DNA from: Streptomyces adustus | GTDB lineage: Bacteria; Actinomycetota; Actinomycetes; Streptomycetales; Streptomycetaceae | Assembly: GCF_009377175.1 (NCBI RefSeq) | Contig: NZ_VJZD01000043.1 | Span: 1-49,772 of the forward strand | Direction: 5' to 3' | Length of the DNA: 49,772 nt | Shown: positions 7,698 through 14,497 of the stretch, one piece after another | Position numbering within the stretch: the stretch's first letter is position 1 | Layout: each line of letters begins with the position of its first letter | Program-made: the position numbers and the translations under genes | Notes under the pieces: generated by a model | Database searches by the model: none | The model's input: only the letters and a program-made list of their open reading frames with translations | Told to the model about the DNA's origin: nothing

Positions 7698-9128
7698 TCA
7701 GCGCAGCGTTTCGGCTTCCGCCGGGCGCGGGATGAGGAACGACGCGGCAAGTGCCGCAAGGGTGACGACGAAGCCGGCCAGGACGACGATCAGGTACGAG
7801 GTACGGGTGTCACCGAGCGACTCCGTGGCCTGGCGGACTGCGGGCAGGACGAGGAAGCTCAGGCCGGCGCCGAGATTGAACGCGCCGGCGTTCATGCCGG
7901 GCAGAAAGCCGGGGTTGGCCTTCGGGGAGAGGACGATACCGAGCCCGTTGAGCATGATGTTCGCGGTGCCCGCGTACGCGATGCCCAGGAGTGCTGTGCC
8001 CACCACCATGACGGGAAGGCTCGACAGCCCCAGGAACGCGATGACCGCCAGCGCCACGAGACTTCCGATCAGACCGATCCGCAGCATGTTTCCGTAGCCG
8101 AGCACGGGTGCGAGGCGGCCGCTGAACGGGCCGACCACCCAGCCGAGCAGGGCGTAGGGGGTGAGGATGATCAAAGACATTTCCGTGGGGCCGACCGCGA
8201 AGCCGGGCGCAGCAGCCTGGACATAGGCGGGCACGATCCCGTTGATCACTGCGAAGATGCCGGTCATGGTCATCACGGTCGTCAGCAGCGGAGCCCACGT
8301 CGCGCGCTGGCGGAGGTGCACGATCTCGACCATGGGCTGGGCCGCCCGCTTCTCGACTGCCCAGAAGCCGGCGAAGGCCGCGGCGCCAAGGGCGACCAGC
8401 AGTACCGAGACGAGGAGCGTGCCGATGTCGAACGCGCCGACGAGACCGGCTGCCTGGTTGAGCGCGACAAGTACGGCGCCGACGGCGACGACGATGCAGA
8501 ACACCCCGGCCCAGTCCATCGACGTGCCGGCTGCCGGGCGGGACTCGGGTGCCATGGCCGAGACGAGGACGGCGGCGACGACGGCGAGGACCGTCATGAT
8601 CCAGAAGAGACTGCGGAAGCCGAAGTGCTCGGTGAAGTAGCCGCCGATGAACGAGTCGATCCCGGCCACGCCGCCGTTGACGGCGGTGATGACGCCCAGA
8701 AGCGCCCCGTAGCGTCGCGGATCCTGCGTGGCGGACCGGAGCATCAGGAGGCACAGCGGGACCGTGGGACCGGACACACCCTGGATGATGCGCCCCACGA
8801 AGAGCCAGCTCACGTTGGGGGCCACGGCAGCGATCACGGAGCCCGCGGCCATGAGCACCATCATCCCGACGAGGATGCGCTTGCGGCCCACGATGTCGCT
8901 CAGCCGCGGCAGGAACAGGGAGAAGAGCGCTGCGGCTGTGAAGAACCATGTCTGGGACAGGTCGATCACGGCCTGGTCGGTGTGCAGCTCGCGCTGCATC
9001 GACACCAGCGCGGGGCTGAGCATCGATGCGTTCAGCTGGAAGGCCACGCACGCCGCAAGGAGCGCTACGGTCAGGGCCCCGGTTCTCGTCACCGACGTTC
9101 CGGTGCTCGGGGTCGTCTGCACGCTCAT
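7698..9128 (-). CDS. MFS transporter, probable nucleoside importer
   Basis: A 476-residue membrane protein with about 12-14 hydrophobic segments. After a short N-terminal tail it has the MFS motif A region LFLPRLSDIVGRKRILVG between helices 2 and 3, and long hydrophobic runs such as WFFTAAALFSLFLP. The ATG at 9128 overlaps the stop of the nucleoside hydrolase gene (ATGA), so the two are translationally coupled. The fold is like the DHA2 (14-TMS) or related drug-type MFS branch, but the operon (hydrolase upstream, ribokinase downstream, LacI divergent) points to nucleoside or base transport. The substrate is inferred from context only. A longer open frame extends upstream to 10148 but is antisense/out-of-frame over the hydrolase gene. 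Confidence 0.85.
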   Translation of the reverse strand: MSVQTTPSTGTSVTRTGALTVALLAACVAFQLNASMLSPALVSMQRELHTDQAVIDLSQTWFFTAAALFSLFLPRLSDIVGRKRILVGMMVLMAAGSVIAAVAPNVSWLFVGRIIQGVSGPTVPLCLLMLRSATQDPRRYGALLGVITAVNGGVAGIDSFIGGYFTEHFGFRSLFWIMTVLAVVAAVLVSAMAPESRPAAGTSMDWAGVFCIVVAVGAVLVALNQAAGLVGAFDIGTLLVSVLLVALGAAAFAGFWAVEKRAAQPMVEIVHLRQRATWAPLLTTVMTMTGIFAVINGIVPAYVQAAAPGFAVGPTEMSLIILTPYALLGWVVGPFSGRLAPVLGYGNMLRIGLIGSLVALAVIAFLGLSSLPVMVVGTALLGIAYAGTANIMLNGLGIVLSPKANPGFLPGMNAGAFNLGAGLSFLVLPAVRQATESLGDTRTSYLIVVLAGFVVTLAALAASFLIPRPAEAETLR

Positions 9129-10111
9129 GCTGCCGACACCTCCGAGGACGGCTCGCCGATGTTCTTCACGGCGTCGACGACGAGGTCCCAGAACCGCTCC
9201 CGGTCCAGCTCGACGGCCACCGAGGTGTTGCAGTCCTCCGGTGCCGGGGCACGGAAGTCGGCGACCGTCATGCCGAGGGTGTGCGTGCCGGTGAGTTCGA
9301 TGTCCACGGGGACGCGCTTGGTGGTCATGACCGTGGCGTCGATGACGTAGGCGACGGCGCACGGATCGTGCACGGGCGGGTGGTCGAAGCCCTGGGCGTC
9401 CTTGTACGTCGCCGCGAAGAAGTCCATCAGCTCGACGACGAACTTCGCGGGACCCGTGCCGATGGCGGCGAAACGCTCGACCACGTCCGGCGTCGCGAGG
9501 GCCTGATGCGTGAGGTCGAGGCCGACCATGACCACAGGCCAGGACTCGTTGAAGACGATGTGAGCTGCCTCGGGGTCGATCTTGATGTTGAACTCGGCGA
9601 CGGCGCTCCAGTTGCCCACGTGGTATCCGCCGCCCATCAGGACGACCTCGCGGACCCGCTCGACGATCCGCGGCTCCTTGCGGGCGGCCATCGCGATGTT
9701 CGTCAGTCCCGCCGTGGGGACGAGGGTCACGGTTCCGGGCTCGTGGGCCATGACCGTGTCGATGATGAGGTCGACGGCGTGACGCGGATCGAGCTCGAAC
9801 GTCGGCTTGCGAAGGTCGGGCCCGTCGAGACCCGAATCGCCGTGGATGTCCGGCGCGATCTCGATCGGGCGGACCAGCGGGCGGGAACAGCCGGCTGCGA
9901 ACGGGACCCCGGTGATACCGGCCACGGCAGCCACGGACAGCGCGTTGCGTGTGACCTTCTCCAGTGTCTGATTGCCGACCACGGTCGTCACGGCGAGCAG
10001 CTCGATGCCCGGGTTTCCGTGGGCCAGAAGGAGTGCCACGGCGTCGTCGTGGCCGGGGTCGCAGTCCAGGATGATCTTTCGCGGACTGGATTCGTTCGGG
10101 GAAAGGGGCAT
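9125..10111 (-). CDS. Inosine-uridine-preferring nucleoside hydrolase family protein
   Basis: Hydrolyses the N-glycosidic bond of ribonucleosides to base plus ribose. The 328-residue protein has the family hallmark DCDPGHDDAVALLLA at residues ~15-29 (Ca2+-binding aspartates), GNQTLEKVTRNAL, VLMGGGYHVGNWSAVAEFNI with the catalytic-pocket Asn, and the late HDPCAVAY containing the third metal Asp and conserved His. All key residues are present and the length is typical. It is the first gene of the minus-strand operon, coupled to the MFS transporter by an ATGA overlap and divergent from the LacI regulator. Base preference (purine, pyrimidine or general) cannot be told. Confidence 0.9.
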   Translation of the reverse strand: MPLSPNESSPRKIILDCDPGHDDAVALLLAHGNPGIELLAVTTVVGNQTLEKVTRNALSVAAVAGITGVPFAAGCSRPLVRPIEIAPDIHGDSGLDGPDLRKPTFELDPRHAVDLIIDTVMAHEPGTVTLVPTAGLTNIAMAARKEPRIVERVREVVLMGGGYHVGNWSAVAEFNIKIDPEAAHIVFNESWPVVMVGLDLTHQALATPDVVERFAAIGTGPAKFVVELMDFFAATYKDAQGFDHPPVHDPCAVAYVIDATVMTTKRVPVDIELTGTHTLGMTVADFRAPAPEDCNTSVAVELDRERFWDLVVDAVKNIGEPSSEVSAA

Positions 10112-10194
10112 CGCGCTGCTCCACGTCGTCGGGGACAGGGGCTGCCACAGGCAGCCAGGGGGGTCACATCACTGTGACACCGGCGCAAATTCAC

Positions 10195-10222
10195 GTCAAG
10201 CGTTTGACGTCAAGCGTTTAAC
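10195..10222. promoter_or_regulatory. Tandem LacI-type operator candidates
   Basis: Two adjacent 14-base copies, 10195-10208 (GTCAAGCGTTTGAC) and 10209-10222 (GTCAAGCGTTTAAC), differ at one position. Each is a near-palindrome with a central CG, as expected for LacI-family operators. They lie between the divergent nucleoside hydrolase (start 10111) and LacI gene (start 10257/10266), placing them to control both. Confidence 0.7.
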
Positions 10223-10265
10223 TTCGCGACGGCGCAGGTCAGGACGCCCCGATACAATGCGGCGC

Positions 10266-11312
10266 ATGGATACGGCTGACGGCAGTGCGCCCCGCCCCGC
10301 GAACGGCGGACCTCCTCGCGTGACGGCGGCGATGGTCGCGCGCGAGGCAGGGGTCTCGACCGCCACCGTCTCACTCGTGGTCAGCGGAAAAGCGCGCGGG
10401 CGTGTCTCTGCCGCGAACAGGGAGAAGGTCGAGCGGGCAGTCGCACACCTGGGTTACGTGGTGGACAGTGCCGGCAGCTCCCTCTCCAAGGGGTTCAGCC
10501 CCGTGGTCGTACTCATCGCGACGGACATCACCAACCCCTTCTACGCCGAGCTGATCTCCGCCGTCCGGGCGGCGCTCGGTGATCGGTACGAGCTGCTGTT
10601 GTCCGTGGGCGACCCCGGCAGCCCGACCGACCCTGCGAGCATCCCCCGCCTGATCTCGCAGCGCCCGGCCGGCTTGCTCATCGACGCCCCGAACGCGGAA
10701 CTGGTCGCGAGCCTTCCCGCCGGAACACGGGCCGTTCTGCTGGACGCCCCCGGGCTCAGCACCGCCTGGCCCACCGTGAACCTCGACGTAGCGGGCGGCG
10801 CAGCCGAATTGGCCCGCCATCTCGCGGACCTCGGCCACCGGCGCGTCGCCTACCTCGACAGCGTCGTCGAGGTGGAGACGTTCCGGGTTCGGCGCGAGGC
10901 GTTCTGCGACACGGCAGCGGATCTGGGGCTCGAGCCCTGCCATCGGGCCAGCTCGCTCACCACGGTCGACGATGCCGCCGGCGCCTTCGCGAAAGCCTGG
11001 CCCGCATGGCAGGCAGCCGGCGTCAGCGCTGCGGTCGGCTGCACCGACACCCACGCATACGGGATCCTTGCAGCCGCCCGCGCGGCCGGCGTGAGCGTCC
11101 CCGACGCACTCGCAGTCGCCGGCTTCGACGACCTCCCGTACTCGCGCCATCTGAGCCCGAGCCTCACCAGCGTGAGCCTCCCCGCTCGCGAACTCGGCGA
11201 CGCGGCGGGCAGGGCCCTGCGCGCGATCATCGAGGGCGGGAGCCCCCAGGACCACCAAGTCATGCTGACCAGCAGGCTCATCCTCCGAGGCTCGACCGTA
11301 CCGTCTCCGTAG
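10266..11312 (+). CDS. LacI-family transcriptional regulator of the nucleoside cluster
   Basis: A 348-residue repressor. The N-terminus has the LacI HTH and hinge: AAMVAREAGVSTATVSLVVS near residues 22-41 and ANREKVERAVAHLGYV. The rest is a periplasmic-binding-protein-like sensor with DITNPFYAELISAVRAAL, CTDTHAYGILAAARAAGV and VAGFDDLPYSRHLSPSLTSV. An ATG three codons upstream at 10257 has AGGAC at a workable distance and may be the true start; ATG 10266 has no clear ribosome site. It is divergent from the hydrolase-MFS genes and has operator-like sites in the shared spacer. It likely represses the cluster until a nucleoside or ribose effector binds. Confidence 0.9.
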   Translation: MDTADGSAPRPANGGPPRVTAAMVAREAGVSTATVSLVVSGKARGRVSAANREKVERAVAHLGYVVDSAGSSLSKGFSPVVVLIATDITNPFYAELISAVRAALGDRYELLLSVGDPGSPTDPASIPRLISQRPAGLLIDAPNAELVASLPAGTRAVLLDAPGLSTAWPTVNLDVAGGAAELARHLADLGHRRVAYLDSVVEVETFRVRREAFCDTAADLGLEPCHRASSLTTVDDAAGAFAKAWPAWQAAGVSAAVGCTDTHAYGILAAARAAGVSVPDALAVAGFDDLPYSRHLSPSLTSVSLPARELGDAAGRALRAIIEGGSPQDHQVMLTSRLILRGSTVPSP

Positions 11313-11379
11313 TACCGCCCCCATCAGGGGTCCGCCTGAAAGATCGTGTACAGCGCAGGCACCGCTCCCGCAGCGCAAG

Positions 11380-12215
11380 GTGCTCACCCCTTTCACCCAT
11401 TGGCATCTGCTGCACCGCATCCGCCGGACCCACCGGCACCGCCCGCTACGCGCCTGCACGCAGCACCAGATGCGATCGCGACTGCGCCGAGCCCTGGAAC
11501 GGCTCGACCGGCTCGACGAGCGCAGCATCCCTCTCGGGGAGCTCACACAGCCAGAACTCGAGACGCGGCTGGAGGAAGGGCCTGAGAAACGTCGTGAAGT
11601 GCGTTCCTTCGTCACCTGGGCGAGAGGCCGGGGCCTGGTCGGCGAGCTCGTAGTCCCCAGGGCCCCTGTCGCCGCACCCAGCGTCTTCAGCACGGACGAG
11701 GACCAGGCCGAACACCTGCAGCGGTGTCTCGGCGACGATGCGCTGCCTCTCGATGTCCGTACGGCCGGCGCCCTGGCACTCCTTTTCGGGCTGCAGTACA
11801 CCAGACTGCTCGAACTCACCGTGCACGACGTCATCGACGACGACACGGTGGTGGCGCTCAACCTCGGCGGTCATCGTCTTCCGCTGCCGCCCGAAGTCGC
11901 CCAGCTGGTTCGCGCATTGCGCGACCAGCGCCAGAAACGCTGGCAGCTCGATCAGACGGCCAGCACAACACCATGGCTGTTCCCGGGCAGGAGCCCGCCC
12001 GTGCTCTCGGAGCTACCTACCTCTACTTGAAGCTCCGCCGACACGGCATCGCACCCCTCGCAAGCCGTAACAGCGCTCGTCTCGCGCTGGCCACCGACCT
12101 GCCAGCATCCGTCCTCGCCGACTTCACCGGCACCAGCATCAGCAACTCCACCCGCTGGACCGGATACGCCAAGCGGGACTGGCTCGACTACATCGCCAGC
12201 CGCAAGCAGCGCTGA
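11380..12215 (+). pseudogene. Tyrosine-recombinase-like integrase remnant, truncated and frameshifted
   Basis: The frame from about 11380 encodes a core-binding-like helical part (ELETRLEEGPEKRREVRSFV) and a catalytic-domain beginning (LPLDVRTAGALALLFGLQYT, RLLELTVHDVI). At about 12000-12020 the reading frame changes and continues as YLKLRRHGIAPLASRNSARL, LPASVLADFTGTSISNSTRW and a tail ending at 12215. This layout matches Streptomyces 'site-specific integrase' proteins in which an R-type box is replaced by RHGI..SRNSA. The N-terminus is missing. It is probably a dead integrase left from an integrated element. Confidence 0.6.
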
Positions 12216-12482
12216 TCAACTTTGCCAAATCCGAGCACACCGCACGCTGAGCCTGGCATCGCTACCACCAGGCCCAGCGTCCAATCACGGAACGATACGA
12301 CGGCCGCGCAACAACTGGTCCCCGCCATGAGGTCGGTGACCGCGCTCCTACTGTGGTCGCATCAGGTGCAAGTCCTCACCCCATGTGTCCAGCACCGCGC
12401 CGTGTCCGGATCGCCGGGCCACTACCTCGACCTGGGCGAAGAGACCAGGGCGTGTCAGTGATCTTGTGTAAGTCGGTTGGTT

Positions 12483-12693
12483 TCATTGGATGCTGAGCCG
12501 GTCCTCGAAGAAGAGTGAGAACTGGTTCAGTGCCAATTCCCAGTGTGCGGCGACGTGGTTCGCGTCGCGCGCTTTGGGGTTGATCTGCTCGCCGACTGCG
12601 AGGCAGAGAACCTTCAACGCGGCTTGTTCCGAAGGGAAGTGGCCGCGGTTGCGGATGGCTTTGCGGAGCCGGGAGTTGATCGATTCGACTATC
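12483..12693 (-). pseudogene. IS256-family transposase C-terminal fragment
   Basis: The minus strand reads IVESINSRLRKAIRNRGHFP, then EQAALKVLCLAVGEQINPKA and LALNQFSLFFEDRLSIQ before TGA at 12483-12485. The (S/N)xE(S)xNxxLRKxxxxRGHFP block and the NQF.xxFxDRL ending are characteristic of IS256 (Mutator) transposases. Only the last ~70 residues remain; upstream sequence is unrelated. Confidence 0.75.
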
Positions 12694-12696
12694 GAG

Positions 12697-12903
12697 CTCC
12701 GGCACCACCTCCCCGTGCAGAAGTACCTTCACGGCATCCTGCACGCCGCTGACTCCGGGATCATCCCCAGCCTCGACGATGACGACGGTGGCATCCGCTC
12801 CCGCACCGATCAAGGAGGCACCCAACTGGTACCGGCATAGCCCAACTCCAGCGACAGACAGGGCAGCTGCCTCCGCTATGAAGGGCGGGAGAGCGCTCGT
12901 CAT
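12697..12903 (-). pseudogene. Unrecognised N-terminal gene fragment cut by the IS256 remnant
   Basis: ATG at 12903 opens a frame MTSALPPFIAEAAALSVAGV, then ADATVVIVEAGDDPGVSG, with a hydrophobic first helix. The frame then runs antisense-out-of-phase into the IS256 remnant, so the original gene appears truncated at about 12695. The start resembles that of some membrane antiporters, but this is too weak to name. Confidence 0.25.
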
Positions 12904-13108
12904 GCCCGCACCCTATAGTGCCAGCCTGGCGATCTTGTCCCGAGCGTATCGGCCCCGGGCGTGGCCAGCCCAAAGTGTTCCGTGCAGGCCATGGCAAGCT
13001 CGAGCGGTGCCGGTCACCTCGCAGGCGGACGACGACGTTCACTACCATCTCATTTGGCGAGTCTGCGGTAGCAGATGAGGGTGAGGCGGCGATGTGGGTC
13101 GCACCCGC

Positions 13109-13887
13109 TCAGCCGGCCGAAGTGTTCTGTGTCGCCTCGCGTGCTTCGGTGAGGGCTCGTTGCCTGAGGTTGCCGCGGAACAACTGCATCCTGGTGGCGG
13201 CCAGGATGTCATCCCTGCCGATGGTCCGCCCGTCCCCCTGCGGGCGGACAGGGCCCGGAGGGAATCCTTGAGGAACGGGAGTGGGGCCGGTTCGCCCGAC
13301 ATCACTAGGGTGACCGTACCGAAACGTTTGACCCCACCCTCGCGGACGACCATGGCCGCGTCCCGGGCGAGGTCCGTCAGGAACACGCTCGCGATTGCGT
13401 CCAAGTCGCGGACCATCGCCGGGACGGCCGTCGTCCCCCGGCTCCACAGAAGCTTCTTGACCCCGGCCTCGAACCTGTGGGCGCCGACCACGGCACTCGG
13501 TTTGCGCGACCTGCTGCGCTTACGAGAAGGCACCATGACATCCTCGGCGTCGTACAGGACACCGGTCAGGCCTTGAAACGTCGGGCCGTGGTCGTACCAC
13601 TTGGTCCCCACCTCGAGCTCGACGTTCCGGTCGATCGCCGAGAGAAGGTCCCCGGGAATCAGCTTCTTCCGGGCCTCTTCCGCCGCCGCTTTCCTCGCTC
13701 CGTCGATGATCTCCGTCAGCACTGTCTGCGTCACCGACGCGGCAGCCCACGCGGCCGACCGAGAGACCTGCATCGGGGTCACGTCCCTGAAGACCGCTTC
13801 GGCGAGAGAAGGCTTAAACAGCGAGACATCCAGGACCGAGGCGGTCTCGGGACCGCCACGCTCAGGACAAGCGGACTGTGCGGTCAT
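13109..13887 (-). CDS. Histone doublet: H2A-like fold fused to H2B-like fold, one-base frameshift
   Basis: From ATG 13887 the first ~100 residues align without gaps over about 54 residues to the eukaryotic H2A histone fold. AAASVTQTVLTEIIDGARKA corresponds to the long alpha-2 helix and RKKLIPGDLLSAIDRNVEL to the H2A segment TRIIPRHLQLAIRNDEEL. It is followed by FQGLTGVLYDAEDVMVP, like the H2A docking tail (AQGGVLPNIQAVLLP). A basic linker SRKRSRSRK then leads to an H2B-like half: KKLLWSRGTTAVPAMV, then SVFLTDLARDAA (H2B NDIFERIAGEAS). After an insertion of about 40 residues comes RTIGRDDILAATRMQLFRG with an H2B-like C-terminal helix ALTEAREATQNTS. The end lies in the -1 frame: the C5 run at 13234-13238 needs one more base to join the frames, ending at TAG/TGA 13109. 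Without it the protein reads through to 13042 with a non-conserved tail. It is last in an operon of small genes. The role is inferred as DNA binding; histone folds are otherwise scarce in bacteria. Confidence 0.8.
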
Positions 13888-14104
13888 CGGAAGAATCGCT
13901 GCCCGCTTTCGGAGTTGTCAGAGGCCCACACTTCACCACGCACGCAACTACAGCGGTACGAAGGCCGGTCTCGAGGGCTGCAGACCCCTTGGCCAGTTCG
14001 GTATCGTCGATGTACTGGCTGTCAATGAAGTACAAGCCGCGCCAAACCAACCAGGGCAGGGCGCCAAGCGCCACAAGGGCGCCAGCCACGATCAAAGCTC
14101 TCAT
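13862..14104 (-). CDS. Small one-TM membrane protein (80 aa) upstream of the histone doublet
   Basis: ATG 14104 overlaps the stop of the preceding 44-codon gene (ATGA). The product begins MRALIVAGALVALGALPWLV, a single hydrophobic segment after a short basic start, then a soluble tail (GLYFIDSQYIDDTELAKGSA, VACVVKCGP). The 3' end overlaps the histone-doublet ATG by 26 bases, so the genes are coupled. The function is unknown. The first segment could be a membrane anchor or an uncleaved signal. Confidence 0.6.
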   Translation of the reverse strand: MRALIVAGALVALGALPWLVWRGLYFIDSQYIDDTELAKGSAALETGLRTAVVACVVKCGPLTTPKAGSDSSDDRTVRLS

Positions 14105-14235
14105 GGCCCACGCTGGGCACGTTCCCTTCGCCGGACGCGCGCCCGGCGCTTCGCCAGTTCGGTCCTGGTGCGCTTTGTGGCGCGGCGAGCGCGTAGGCCA
14201 GCAAGGACCAGCCGATCGGGGAGTTGTCGCCTCAT
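14101..14235 (-). CDS. Very basic 44-residue protein
   Basis: ATG 14235 has a near-perfect ribosome site TAGGAGG five bases upstream, which also contains the stop codon of the gene before it. The product is MRRQLPDRLVLAGLRARRAT followed by a helix of Arg/Lys/Ala (KRTRTELAKRRARVRRRERA). It has about 16 arginines and no acid-rich part. It ends by overlapping the ATG of the membrane protein (ATGA). It resembles neither a ribosomal protein nor a toxin I know. Its charge suggests nucleic-acid or membrane-surface binding; a partner role for the histone doublet is speculation. Confidence 0.6.
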   Translation of the reverse strand: MRRQLPDRLVLAGLRARRATKRTRTELAKRRARVRRRERAQRGP

Positions 14236-14240
14236 GCCTC

Positions 14241-14441
14241 CTACATGCCGCTGGGAGAGTGTTCGGTTGCGACATCCCGCGATCGACATCGCTCGTCTTT
14301 GCGGACGAGGTCAAACACGCTGCGGCGTCCTGTGCCCATCACGATCGGCCCACTGTCCTCGCTCTGTTTCGACAGGCGGACGGAAGTGATCCGCTCCAGC
14401 CTTGTGACGTGGAGTTCCCCGTCGATGTCGCACTTGCCCAA
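14241..14441 (-). CDS. Hypothetical protein (about 66 aa), start uncertain
   Basis: This frame ends with TAG 14241-14243, directly inside the ribosome site of the basic-protein gene, so it is probably first in the histone-doublet operon. A TTG at 14441 gives a product with KCDIDGELHVTRLERITSVR, then FDLVRKDERCRSRDV; no family recognised. Its 5' end overlaps the plus-strand DNA-ligase fragment (14409-14497), and coding bias falls off there, so the true N-terminus may have been lost when the ligase sequence arrived. An internal ATG near 14343 is an alternative start. Confidence 0.4.
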   Translation of the reverse strand: MGKCDIDGELHVTRLERITSVRLSKQSEDSGPIVMGTGRRSVFDLVRKDERCRSRDVATEHSPSGM

Positions 14442-14497
14442 CCAGCACCTGCGCTGCCGACGGGGCCGGGCTGGTGGTGTGAGATCAAACTCGACGG
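14409..14497 (+). pseudogene. ATP-dependent DNA ligase, 5' fragment
   Basis: From GTG 14409 the plus strand reads VEFPVDVALAQPAPALPTGP then GWWCEIKLDG. This is the beginning of actinobacterial ATP-dependent ligases up to the catalytic lysine motif KxDG (here K-L-D-G, with the AMP-accepting Lys). The frame is cut after KLDG at 14497 and resumes with GHRTVLRQTADTVRLQARSG at 16174. The interruption is the inverted-repeat-bounded segment 14498-16169. Confidence 0.75.

Noticed and set aside
6342..9350. A 1002-codon open frame on the plus strand
   Set aside because: It is antisense to ribokinase, the MFS gene and the hydrolase. It is His/Asp/Gly-rich, as expected of a shadow frame in high-GC coding DNA, with no domain or ribosome site.
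7698..10148. An 816-residue reading of the MFS frame
   Set aside because: The first 340 residues are an out-of-phase reading of the nucleoside hydrolase. The MFS start at 9128 is set by the ATGA overlap.
12216..12482. Possible att site or gene between recombinase and IS256 remnants
   Set aside because: No tRNA, direct repeat or coding signature could be found.
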